Source: Sympetrum striolatum (Eukaryota > Arthropoda > Insecta > Odonata > Libellulidae). From it: a DNA stretch of 64,000 nucleotides. The translations under genes were made by a program, and so were the position numbers. Shown in pieces: positions 47,993 to 59,132 of this stretch; position 1 is the first letter of the stretch, and every line of letters starts with the position of its first letter. The stretch covers positions 6,572,001 to 6,636,000 of the forward strand of contig OX388348.1 of assembly GCA_947579665.1 (NCBI GenBank), read 5' to 3'. A model generated the notes under the pieces. That model saw nothing but the letters and a program-made list of their open reading frames with translations. It was not told where the DNA came from and did not search any database.

Positions 47993-48836
47993 TGTGTGAT
48001 AGTGGGCGCTCTAACGTAAAAACTATTAGTCGTATCAATACGAAACTTCATATATAGTACTATGGTGTGTGCTGTCAGAGTTGATTAGTTTTTGGAGTAA
48101 ATCGGTCAACCGGAAGTCGAGCTTTATTCATTAAAGCGCATTTCCGGTTTTCAAAATATCTCCATAAATATGATATATAGGTATATTGACTTATGCATAA
48201 AAGTTTTAGATAATGTAATTTACTATAACTTTTGTATTTAACATATTTTAGTATCACCAGTTGATTAGGAGTTATTCGTGAAATACTGGTAAACCGGAAG
48301 AAGATGATTATGTACTTTGTGGGCGCTCTAACATGAAAACTGTTTGTCGGATCAACACCAAATTTCATATATAGTACTTTGGTTGGTGTCGTTAGAGTTG
48401 ATTAGTTTTTGGAGTAAATCGGTTAACCAGAAGTCAAGCTACATTCTTCAAAGCTCATTTTCGGTTTTCAAAATATCTCCATAAATATGATATTTAGGTA
48501 TATACTATTATTCATAAATGTTTTAGAAAAAACAATTTACTATAACTTTTGTATGAAACATATTTTTGTATCACTGATTTTTTAGGAGTTATTTGTGAAA
48601 TACTGATAAACCGGAAGTTGCTAACTATGTACTTTAGTGGGCGCTGTGGGCGAAAGGCCAAATTCATCGTTTTTCATCGATCATGTCCCGAAAAACATTA
48701 TTTATAACTTTTGTGACTTAAAAGATAATAATATATAAATTAATCACTAATCTTCCAAGTTTAGATGGAATGTAGAGATCGAAATTACTGTCGTAGATAA
48801 ATATTTACATCTTATATATGGAGAAAGTCATGTGCT
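47809..48836 (+). repeat. R1 dispersed repeat, copy 2, with internal tandem duplication
   Basis: The first half matches copy 1 at 9361-9775. A perfect 14-bp inverted pair marks the ends: ACTTTCTCCATATA (47,815-47,828) and TATATGGAGAAAGT (48,815-48,828), giving a unit of 1,014 bp. Inside, two diverged tandem units start at GGGCGCTCTAAC: 48,004-48,320 (317 bp) and 48,321-48,638 (318 bp). A third GGGCGCT begins at 48,639. Each has TTCATATATAGTACT, TTGATTAGTTTTTGGAGTAA and GGTYAACC. No enzyme is encoded. The family is unknown to me. Confidence 0.75.
47941..47998 (+). repeat. (TG)n microsatellite
   Basis: 58 bases of TG repeats with two TATG interruptions lie inside the R1 repeat. In copy 1 the same position reads TGTTTGTATATGTGTCTG, so the pure TG run grew from a TG-rich precursor in the element. 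Confidence 0.9.
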
Positions 48837-49243
48837 GGCCACATCAGATTTTTTCTCTTTATCCTTAGAATTAATGCGCAAAAATCCAAAATAAAAAAAT
48901 AAAAATCGAGATTTTCCATTCAGAACAGCAAATGGAAGACTATTTGGCAGTAATTATTCATTGATATTATGGGAAGAAAAAATCTTCTTAATCTAGTATG
49001 AACCTTCTGTGTTACAATGTAACAACTTTTTACACATTAAGTTTTGAGAAATTTAGTTATTTATAACATACTCTATGTGTAAATTTGGTGTCTTCATACA
49101 TAATATGATACTATGCAAATGTTAAATTAGTATAATTTCATAATTCCAATAACACTATAGTGAAAGATATTGAGCTGTTTTCTTGTTTTTTTTTGTTTCG
49201 TCGATTACTTAATGATTAATAACATATGAAAATGCCGTCAGTG
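48837..49243. other. No recognisable feature
   Basis: AT-rich spacer. Confidence 0.5.
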
Positions 49244-50464
49244 TAGGGGAAAGTTGCCTAATTTGGACCATTTTTTTAATTTCTTGTATATTTTCATGAC
49301 TAATTATTCACCCTCAAACTTTAATGCTGTATAATATATTTCATAGTTTCCCCTTCCATCCGGTAGTTTTATATTTGCGATATATTACTCTAGAAACAAA
49401 TTAAGGAGAAAAAACCGAACTAATGCTAGTGGTTAAAATAAGGAAACAGGTTGCCTGATTTGCACTCACTGCTTCCCAGGTTGGACCTGGTTGCCCCGTA
49501 AACCATCCTGCCCCGTAGTTATTAGGGAAGCGTTTGAAGTGAGGAGAGTTACATTTTGTAAGCCCACACTTTCGAGAAACAATGAAAATGACTAAACTAA
49601 ATACTCTTCCCTAGCCAGTAAAGAGAAGATGTTTTAACCCCCGCTGTGTGCCTTTCCACTGACCCTCTCGCACCACTCTTCCCAGAATGCACCTAACTCC
49701 TCCCTCGCCATATCATCTACATTCCCTCACCCTTTCCCATTACCTTTCCTACATCCAGCCTCCCCCGTTATTTCGAGTAAAAATATCACTAAAAATGAAT
49801 TCCAAATTTAATTCCTGATGATGACGCCTATGCCTCGAAACTTGTCGTACCATCAAAAATTCTGTGGACTAAAACAAATTTATTTTATTCTTGCACTCCA
49901 TACACACGGGCACATCCACCTTCAGGTGTATTTCGTCCCATTTCCCTTACGTACCTCATTTTTCCATCATCAAAGCCTTTACAAATAATCGCAAAAATAT
50001 ATTAGATATTTATTTTGTAAGCAAAATTATTATTATTAGAAAGTAATTAAATTACTAATTACATCATTCAATAGTCTCCTAAAATAGAAACACGGTGGTC
50101 CAATTTAGGCAGCATCTCCCCGTCGAAATAATATTGGGGCCGGACGAACACACCAGGATTGACACGCATATACAGTGTGTCGTTAGTAGCTAATATGATT
50201 CGGGTTAAAAGTGTTGCATAGGAAGAGTGATTACTTACTTTTACTTGAGCAAGTAGCTTACGTACTGAGGGTAAATAATTATAGCACAACCAACCAACGA
50301 ACATCCACGCCGGAAAAATGACTCCAACTCGCTGACCGTCACGTGCCCTAGATGGTATCACCACCTAGTACTGCCAACTCTAATGGTTGACATATTCGTA
50401 GGGGAGGGAATACTATTGCGGTCCAATTTAGGCAACGGTCCAATATCGGCAACCTTCCCCTCTA
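49244..50464. mobile_element. TA-flanked TIR element of about 1.2 kb, unclassified
   Basis: Inverted ends: GGGGAAAGTTGCCTAATTTG with GACC after it at 49,246-49,269, and its diverged complement at 50,437-50,460. TA dinucleotides flank both ends (49,244-49,245 and 50,463-50,464). The end motif recurs just inside the right end (50,420-50,436) and internally (50,097-50,120), with further GGTTGCC blocks at 49,440-49,500. The interior carries a 98-codon minus ORF without recognisable domain and a Penelope-type module at 49,815. It is probably a non-autonomous DNA transposon, perhaps two nested ones. Confidence 0.6.
49813..49900 (+). repeat. Hammerhead-like retroelement tail inside the TIR element
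   Basis: CTGATGA (49,815-49,821), a weak five-pair stem GACGC/GCCTC with one mismatch, and GAAAC (49,837-49,841) are followed by TTGTCGTACC and an A/T-rich tail. The same layout recurs on the minus strand at 60,577-60,603. I read it as a retroelement 3' end inserted in, or captured by, the TIR element. Confidence 0.4.
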
Positions 50465-52862
50465 TGACGTATTCCATGATCGTACAAAGACGTTTAAGAA
50501 CCTTTGCTTGGTAACAAAATAAAATATCAAAGGAATATATTCCTGAATATATTTTGTCGTGAGAAAATTATGAGTGTACTCTTTCCAAATTCCATTTACT
50601 CTCATTGAAAATTGAAGCATTTTATCAATTGCGATTTCATTATTTCAAGAATACCAGCTATTCTTTGATGTTTATCTCCATTGAGAATTTTGTGCTATAT
50701 TTATTTAGTATGATTAAAATCATCTACTGGATTATTTCTAATTTAGAGTATAAATATTAAAATTTTTTATTGGCTCGAATTTAGGTTCGTGCATGGTTAT
50801 AGGGGAGCACTATAGTTACGTAAAAATATATTAACATTTGATCTTTGTAGCATAAACATTTGATTAAAGAGCGATTGATCTAAGAACAAGCATGTACTGC
50901 TGTGTGTTGGAGATTTTGCGTGTGATAAATCAACTGAATCCGGGAGACGTCGCTTCATTTCCGACGTTGGTTCCTTTTCATTTTCTCGAGAGTTATTTTC
51001 GCCGTATTTCTATGCCGCACTTTACCCCTAATACTCTGGAAGAGGAAGAGAAAAAAATCATAACATCTAAAAAGCCGGACGCTATATATATCCTTTACGT
51101 CGCGAGCGGGCGATTCCGAAAGCAGATTGCGTTTTTCGCATGAAAAATGCCGTCAGTTTTCTTTTTTGCACTGCTCGGAGAGAGTTTCTCACAGCATCTA
51201 TTACATATCCTTTATTTCGCCTTTCTTTTGTTCGCCTTCGTCATTTTTGTGTCGTCGACTTAAGATATGTGCTCTCCTTTACACACAGTTATTTTCGCCA
51301 CATTCTCCTCAGAATTATTATTTTTTGTTTCCGGTTCATAGATTTATTCGTCGTCCAAAGTTGTCGAGTTCTCCATCTTCTTTCATTGACTTATATTCTT
51401 TCAAGATATCTTGATAAATGAAAAATAAAACACCAGTTTCCTTGAGCCAAATTTATTAAATTAAAAGTTTATATTACATCTACTGAAATCGATTCTGTGC
51501 TTAAGCATTCTTAGCTTTGATTTACGCAATTTGAAAATGCAAAATAATTATTTCGAAAGATCTTTTGGTTTGGATGCAATTTTATGCTAGAGAAGTGATT
51601 TCTAACAACTCAACTTACGAATATATAATTACCGTTGTAATCAGATCTCGATCGGAGATTTAACAGATTAACTTTGTTGATTAAACATTCTTTTTTATTT
51701 CTTTTCTTTTATTAGTCAAAACCTCAAAAGGGAGCACCAATACGATTATCTCGTATAGCCAAAAGATACAATTTGTGTCTTGTTAAATCCACCATCAGGA
51801 TAATGATTTACCAAAGCAGTAGATAACCTTTGAATCCTATTTCAATATCATTTCAATATATATTTCGCTGCGCTATGATATCAAAATTTAAAAATATTTT
51901 AATATGCGAATGAATTGCCACATAGAAGAATTACACGGATAATGGAAGTCAAGAATTATATTTTTCCGCAAATTAGCTCTTTTTCACCTAGCAATGGTCA
52001 CTGCAAATCGTCGCTGCATTTTAATAATATTCATTTATTATTGTACTGTTTAGCTGTTTGAATCAAGTAACATCCTCAACTATCGTCTAAAACATAATAC
52101 AACAAATAAGTCATGTACGACCAGGATTTAAAATGTGCTCTAAAATAGTCTCCCATATATTAAAATAACCTCTTCCACATTATCGATTTCTTCATAGATT
52201 TCATTTTCATATCCTTTAGATATTTGTGTTTGGTGAAAGCTTGGGCTGGAGTTTTGATACCGTATGATTATTAGCATTAAAGAATTCTGTAGAACAGTGG
52301 AGTTTTCCATTCTCTCACGTGTGGCGTGCAATGAGGAAGGATTCAACCCACCTTCTGAGTTTAAATGCTCATTTTATTAATCATTGTTATCTCAGCGATT
52401 TATGTGTAAATCTTCCTCTATCTTGCTCCGAGAACCGCAGATAAATTTCGAAAAATGTAATAAGAGGAAAAACCTGCTCATGCCATGTGAAATGGCAAAA
52501 AATGATGCTAAATAAAACTGAGAAATTTATTCAAATTAAAGATGTAACATTATCTCACAGATAAAGGCTCTACAACGTTTAATTTTCTGCGTTAGTTTGA
52601 TAGTGTCCACCGGGATGTAAAAATATGAGCCTTGAACGTTGCCTCCTTCACAAATATGGAGAACTAATCTCACGAGACGAATTTTGCTTGAAAGAGAACA
52701 AAAACATATGATTCTTTACATTTCTTATTACGTTTCAATTTCAACTTAATAAGTCCCAATTTTAAATAAAACCTATTGAATAAAATAATAAACTTTTTTC
52801 TGCCAACTTTATCACTTTATCGAACTTCTTTTCCCCATTGATCATAAACAATCATTCTTGAG
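50465..52862. other. No recognisable gene
   Basis: A GC-richer patch at 50,890-51,410 has overlapping plus ORFs of 83, 95 and 93 codons without recognisable domain. The rest is AT-rich. Confidence 0.5.
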
Positions 52863-53206
52863 CATGGCCATTATGGTGTCCCAAAAAAATCAGTCATTTT
52901 TTTCGAACGCACACCCTCTATTTCTTTTCTATTTGGCCGTATAAACCTACCCAATAAATATTATTGCGATTGGATTATGGTAACCCGTGCCGACTTGATG
53001 ACAAACAATTTCAAAGAAATGAAAAGTTGTATCTACTAGAGGGACACCAGGTTAATGGGTAAACTAATGGATTATCACGAATCTTTCAAGGCACGTTCTT
53101 TGCTTAAAAATGGTGGACATGGGCCATTCTGGCCGTTTAACTCAATGGGCTTTTGTTTATAAGAACTTGGCAACTGAATGTCGGAGTTAGGCAACCACGT
53201 CATTCA

Positions 53207-53266
53207 CATATACATATACATATATGTATATAGATATATTTATATATATATATATATGTGATATAG
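53207..53266 (+). repeat. TA/TATG microsatellite
   Basis: 60 bases of ATATAC, TATATG and pure TA repeats lie in the left arm of the composite. The right arm lacks it. Confidence 0.8.
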
Positions 53267-53943
53267 ATCTCCAGTTAATAGGAATTTATTTATTTTTTCA
53301 TTTCTTTCTCAGATAACTTATCTTTTTGCGATTCAATATCATCTTGATACCTTCCAAGCATCAAGTATTCTTTAATTTTAGTTTATATTTATTCTAATAT
53401 ATATGTATATAACTTCGTACAGAGGGCTAGAATCGAAAAAAGCTGGCCAAAAATACAAAAGTGGATTTTGTTTATGCAAACTTTGATACTTCGCTTTGTT
53501 AGTATTGAATAAACTCCATATGCAGCCATTACTATAATTATTAAGTAAATTACATTGATTCCTACAAATTAAATTTTTACAGGGGATTGAAGTCGATCTA
53601 ATTTTCCAAAAAATGCCGGACATAGATTATTTGCAAAATTCTTAATCAAAAAGGCAAGCACCATTTATAAATAGGTAGATTTTTTGTATGGGCGCTAGCT
53701 ATCAAATCCTAAATATCGAGCCAATCTGCTCACAGATATTACCAAAGCTTTCTTTTAAATTTTCAAATTTTAACTGTGTTCTTAACACGTAGCTCATTGT
53801 ATGGTAATTTAAATAATTAAATATAGTAGTTGTTTCCTAAGTTTTCTATTTAGATCATAATTTTATTAACTTTCTCTTGTTTTATTTAAGAGAAAAACAT
53901 CTAAAACTTCATATCAGTGGGAAGCAAGTCATTATTCGTTCGT

Positions 53944-54243
53944 CTTAAAATTAATGATAGTTTTCTGCTGGAATGTCCTACTATGTGGTCAAATAATGCT
54001 TCATTTAAAGAAGCCAGAAATAAGGTTTCAAATCTGAGTACAGTGAACGATACAGCTGAAAGAGCTGTCTAGTTGATGCAAGACTTTCATAGTTTGATCA
54101 CGGTTGAGGAAGGACAATAGCAATTTTTATTACGTTGCGTACAAGAACACCGGAAGATTTATTCTGACTGCAAAATGCGAACTTTGAAAAGAAAATTTAA
54201 AGAATGTTTTTACACGTTAGATAGTAAACATACACGATTTTGA
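53944..54243 (+). pseudogene. Relic of an unassigned arthropod element ORF
   Basis: One plus-strand frame runs 100 codons to TGA at 54,241, broken only by a TAG at 54,070 and one more TAG before QFLLR. The peptide has MWSNNASFKEARNKVSNL, VNDTAERAV, LMQDFHSLITVEEGQ, QFLLRCVQEHRKIYSDCK and TLKRKFKE. I know the pattern VNDxAERgVxLmqdf...Q.fLLxxVxEHRK from many uncharacterised arthropod proteins that behave like repeats, but I cannot name the family or its catalytic motif. The relic lies between the inverted arms of the composite element, so it may be the end of that element's own gene. Confidence 0.5.
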
Positions 54244-54844
54244 AATATTACTGTTTTATTTATTAAGTAAACAATGAGTCCTGGAATGCTTTCATAATCA
54301 ATCAGTACAAATTTTCGTTTCTCATCTTTGGCATCAAGTCGGCACGGGTTACCATAAATAAATCTCAATAATATTTATTATATGAGTTATAAAGACCAAA
54401 CAGAAAAAATATAGGGTTTGAATATTCGAAGTCGCAAAAATATATAAGAAAATAAATTCCTATTAATTCGAGAACTATTTAGCAAAATGTGTGTATGGTG
54501 TGATTGCCTAACTCCAATATTCATTTGCTAATTTTTTAATAAACAAAAGCCCATTGAGTTAAACGGCCGGACACATGTCCACAACTTTTAAGCAAAGAAC
54601 GTTCCCTGAAATATTCGTGAGAATCTGTTAGTTAATTACCCATTAACCTGGTGTCCCCCTAGTAGGTACAAATTTTCATTTCTCGAAATTTTGTGGCATC
54701 TAGTCGGCACGTGTTACCAAAATCCAATCGCAATAATATTTATTGATTAATTTTATGATGCGAAATAGAAAAAAATTAGAGGGTATGCGTAATTGAATTC
54801 GCAAAAAAATTTCCATTACGTCTTAGGACACCCTAATGGCCATG

Positions 54845-57800
54845 GTAATTCAATCCAGTTAAATCATATCCAGTGCAACAAGACTAGATAAAATATGCAA
54901 TATCAAACAACATCTAGGTACATTATCTAGATATTTTCTCATATTATTAAAATTAATTTTATTTTCACCTGTATGAAAGCATAAAAATATATAAACTCTG
55001 AGCAGTTCGTCGTTTATTTAAAATCATGCCTGGACTTGGGTAAATTAATTATGGATAAATAATTTAATGTTTATTAAAAAATAAAGCCTATCCAATTTAT
55101 ATTCTCAGAAATTTTAATCAATCCTCAACTGCAGTACGAATACGATGTTTTCCAAACATATTAAATATAATACTCGGCATTTGATTAATTTGTTATGGTA
55201 ATCTTCATTTGTTACTCCATCAATAATTTTCATCATATCTAAAGGCGAAAATGTTATTTAATTACTCGTACAACAAAACTAATAAATAAATTTTAATAAT
55301 TGAGGATAATTTTAAAATCTTGAGGCGGACAAGAACTGTCGTTAATTGCACAATATGCAAAATTCGGATCCTGTTTAAGGAACCTATTTGATTTTCAAAG
55401 GGATGAAACCGGTAAAGGATTCTTAAACAGTAAGTAATAGATTATGTACCAAAACTCTTAGAGCAGATTAATTTTAAATATTAACGGATAATTAATGATT
55501 TTAAGAAACATCAAGAAAGTTGTCGATTCATATTTTTTTCTGAAAATGCGTTTTACTTTGAGCTAAGAACAGCATCACCTAATTTTGGCTTCTTGGATCT
55601 TTCAGTTGCATTATAGGATCTTTCATTCTACTTCTGATAATTTATAGAATAAATACAATCGAATGCAATCGGGCCATTCCTACTTCACCAGTTAAATATT
55701 CTCCTCTCAACGGCTATGATTCTTAGGACGAGATGCAAGGAGATAATGACCTTTCTCTGTCTCGCACAGTTCACTTCATTATTATTTATTTCTCGTTTTT
55801 GCCCAGAAATATCCACGATATTTCACTATGCTCAGTCATGTTCCAGAATAAAGAGCAATCAACGGTTATTCTTCAATTGTTTGCTCGCATTTCTTCGCAG
55901 TCTCTTTTCCATTTATTATCTCCGGACCTCAGATAATCTGCTCAAGGAAGATCGAGTCACATTCGATGCGGGTGGCAATAACAGCGGAAACCGAAAAATA
56001 ATCAAGCTTCACCGGAAACAAACCGCTCACGTTAAAAGATGATCCATGGTGATAATCAGATTATATAAAAAATCGGATTAATGCATTCCAAACCCTTTTT
56101 ATTGTCGTGATTACCGTCGGAGTTTGTCACGGAGATGTCAACACGGCAGGAAAAGTGTGAAGCTGCCCTCTGCTTTAATCTCCCATGGAGACGTAAATAA
56201 AGCGAAGGTAAATAAGTGAGATTCCCCAGGCACCAAGTGAAAGGGAAAAAGTGTTTTAATCGGCAGAAGCACCTGATGATGAATGAAAGATGAAGGGCCC
56301 GCAACAAGTAACCCTAAGTATGCTCGAGACCCTGAAATAAAAAAACGACGGAACCAAAAAAAAGGCGACGAAAACTTCGTCACTTAAGTCTCCTTTCGTG
56401 CATATGCCCCAATTAAAGTCACCGTTGAATGTGCCCAATCGCTTGTTTTCATAGGCCGTGCAAACACTATTTAAAGCGAGCCATTGTAAGAAAGAGGAAT
56501 GGGCCCTCGAGACATTGTTGTCGGCGAAGAGGGCTCCATTCCATTGGATGTGAAATATTTGGTGCCCTAACTTATGGGTAATTGCTTGGGAATACGTCAG
56601 GGTAGTTATTAATAGAGCGCTGATGGTCAAGGGAGAGATACCTGAAGAGGTGGAATGTAGGCTGCTAATTATCCACTTGTAAAGTTTCTTTATGAATAGT
56701 TATAATAGTTTTTGGTAAAAAAATACGGGGATAATTTTGATATCACTGCTCTAATTAATAATATTACAATTCTCATCCATATTTAAATGCTGTCAAATTT
56801 CATCTAGATGAGAAATAATGCTAATTTTAGCTCTTCAGTGACCTTATCGTATGTAATTATTCAAATTATGAATTATAGGTTATATTATTTTTCAATAATG
56901 TGACATTAAACGCTGATTGTTACTGCTTCAATCGCAATTACCCTTATATAATACTATAATGAATGTTGTGTTATGGAACGGTTCATTTCATTAGGCTTTC
57001 AAAATTCTAAAATTAAGCTAAAAGTGGGATTCCATTTTGTTATGTAGGTGAATAACAATTGTATTTATACAAAAATCCACGTATGGAATTATATTACAGA
57101 TTCAGGAATATATATGCACATAATTAACTTATGCTCAATTAAAAATAAAATATCACAGGAATATAAGCTCATGGTATTTAGCATACTTTAACTCTCCATT
57201 ATTCTGTAATAATATATGTAATGCCCGGCGATCAAAGTGGACGATTCTAGAAATAAAACGCCCCCAAACGATAAAATTAGTTTTGTTTTCAATTGTTCCC
57301 ATCCGCATGGCGATGCATTCATAAAGATGACCGAAAACCCCGCAGCAGAAAAATACGAAATCAAAGAGAATATAAATAATCCTCGATCCCAGTGAAAATA
57401 AACTCGAAAAGAGAAAACGATTTTAGTAAATAAAGTCCAAAAAAATGCTTCAAAAATGAGCGGAAAAAACCGAGCAAGAACATCAATAGTCCCACATTTT
57501 CCGGTCGACTAATCCCCAATGAAAACAAAAGGGAGATTATCATGAGTCGCTTTAAAACGGCGCTCCAGAGGGAGGGAAATAGAAGAAATAGGAGGGAAAA
57601 AGAGGGGCAGCTGTGTTGCAAATACAATGGTAAAAGGGTTTGCCGTGAGCTCTTTGTCATTGGCGGGTTAATAAAGGCGTGCTTATGCAGACCATTAATT
57701 TTAACGATATAACCTAAGTCCTATTCCCTCTAATCCCCTTTCACTTTCCATCCTTTTCTAGTTCCAGTTTTATCTTTGGAAAATTTTGAGCTATCCGACG

Positions 57801-58085
57801 CTTCGTCGATACCTATTGTCTAATGATAATCCGTTACCTTTCCAAAGCTACCCTTTTCTGAAAGGGCTCGAAACTGCCAGGGATCTTAATGAATTGTTTC
57901 AGTTAAGAATGCAAAGCATCTTGGTTGCCAACCGTACGCTAAAAATAAAATTTGAGAGATGAACTCACTTTGAGAAGACTTGAGTAGCAAGGGAGTCATA
58001 TCTATAGAATATTATTCAAATATTCTATGTAATACAATTTACTGACAAAATTAATTGCGTTGATTATTACGGTAACGACTAGATT
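54845..58085. other. No recognisable gene
   Basis: A GC-richer patch at 55,700-56,640 has overlapping ORFs on both strands (108 codons plus, 124 codons minus with only a TTG start). No recognisable domain. A fair minus-strand acceptor at about 54,970 (TGCTTTCATACAG) stands alone. Confidence 0.5.
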
Positions 58086-58099
58086 TTGATTTAGATATA

Positions 58100-58138
58100 T
58101 ACCCCGCGAGCCGCCAGAAGCGTATAGCAATGGGTGTA
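58100..58138 (-). repeat. Short inverted fragment of the same LINE 3' end
   Basis: The minus strand reads ACACCCATTGCTATACGC then GGCGGCTCGCGGGGTA, which aligns with ACACCTCCTGCCATACGC then GCGGCTCGCGCGGTA at 59,078-59,116. It is a second, tiny copy of the 3' coding end, in the opposite direction. Confidence 0.55.
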
Positions 58139-58533
58139 ATAAATAATGTATACTTAAAACTGCTCTTCCCAATTCAGAACGTATGTCGTCTTTCTTTCAT
58201 TTTATAATTAGACAATAATCACTGGACGAAAAATTACCCTTAAAAGAACAGTGCATTGGATGTGGAATTTATCCTGCAGTTTAGATTTTCAATATGTGTT
58301 GCGCAAAGTCTCTATTTTTATATTATATAATTCATAAGTTATGTAATGTTAACATTATTTAAGTTATTTTCCAATGTATAAATCTCATCATCATCATGTA
58401 GGTAATGTAATTGAGGATCGCTGTAAAATGTAATAATCTCAAGCAAATAAACTTACTTACCAGCTTGCGTCATACCGTGAGATGATTTGGTGCTCAGTAT
58501 CCGACAGAAACGGTAAGAAAACTTGCTTAGTAT

Positions 58534-59132
58534 AAATATGCAGGTGTTCTCTTTAGCAATAACCTTTCGTTTAAAATGCACATCCAGAACGTAGCTGGAT
58601 CAGCCGATAGGACTCTGAGGTTAGGTAACCGCGTCCTGAGGGGTAGTGAATCGAGCGTAGAAGAGGTATCTTACTTTTCACTGGTTCGTCCACTACTTGA
58701 GTACTGTTTCGCAGTTTGGGATCCACGCGAGAAGGGTTTGATCTTGGAGCTAGAGCGCGTGCAACGTAGAGCGGCTCGTAAAGGGAGACTGTAGATTCGA
58801 TAGCGTCCGAAATGATCGAAGCCCTCGGATGGGAATCTCTTGAGAAACGATGAACTGAGTATATGGGCAAATATTATTCGAGAAAATTTTAAACAGTGAT
58901 TTACACGACTAAATACGCGACGTGATGTGATCCTAACTCTTAACGAACCCAATTTTCGCAGTCAAACGACAAAAAGATTCCGCGAGATTATAGTGAGAAC
59001 AGATGGCCTTCATTGGTCCCTTTTCCGGATAACTTAAGGTGCCCTAATTTGAAAATTATTTAGGTAGTTTAGTGTTTCACACCTCCTGCCATACGCCTTA
59101 GTGCGGCTCGCGCGGTACTAATGTATATGTAA
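58534..59132 (+). pseudogene. Non-LTR retrotransposon reverse transcriptase C-terminal fragment
   Basis: The plus strand keeps the C-terminal part of a LINE pol protein (jockey/CR1-like). Recognisable in order: KYAGVLFSNNLSFKMHI; DRTLRLGNRVLRG; LVRPLLEYCFAVWDP; LILELERVQRRAAR; then, after a frameshift near 58,792, SEMIEALGWESLEKR; RFREIIVRTDGLHWSLFP; and the usual end TPPAIRLSAARAV to TAA at 59,130-59,132. The catalytic reverse transcriptase motifs lie upstream in the full element and are missing, so this is a 5'-truncated copy. Stops at 58,792 and beyond and two or more frame changes make it a dead fragment. Confidence 0.85.

Larger units (their letters stand above)
52863..54844 (+). mobile_element. 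Composite element with long inverted repeats, unassigned family
   Basis: Two inverted copies of a sequence of roughly 400 bp bound a 1.0-kb interior. The left arm is 52,863-53,291 and the right arm 54,449-54,844 in reverse. Ends read CATGGCCATTATGGTGTCC and, in complement, CATGGCCATTAGGGTGTCC. Shared inner blocks include TATTATTGCGATTGGAT, ACACCAGGTTAATGGGTAA and GTTTAACTCAATGGGC. A third partial copy (54,302-54,447) lies next to the right arm in the same orientation. The interior carries a decayed ORF at 53,944-54,243. No obvious target duplication was seen. A DNA transposon with long TIRs is the simplest reading, but two independent insertions in opposite orientation are possible. Confidence 0.6.

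Noticed and set aside
47707..48051. 114-codon minus ORF with a Thr-His repeat
   Set aside because: It is the antisense translation of the R1 repeat and its TG microsatellite; similar peptide at 9373-9570 comes from the repeat, not from a gene.
56256..56630. 124-codon minus ORF with a signal-peptide-like start
   Set aside because: The start would be TTG, the peptide resembles nothing, and overlapping frames are also open.
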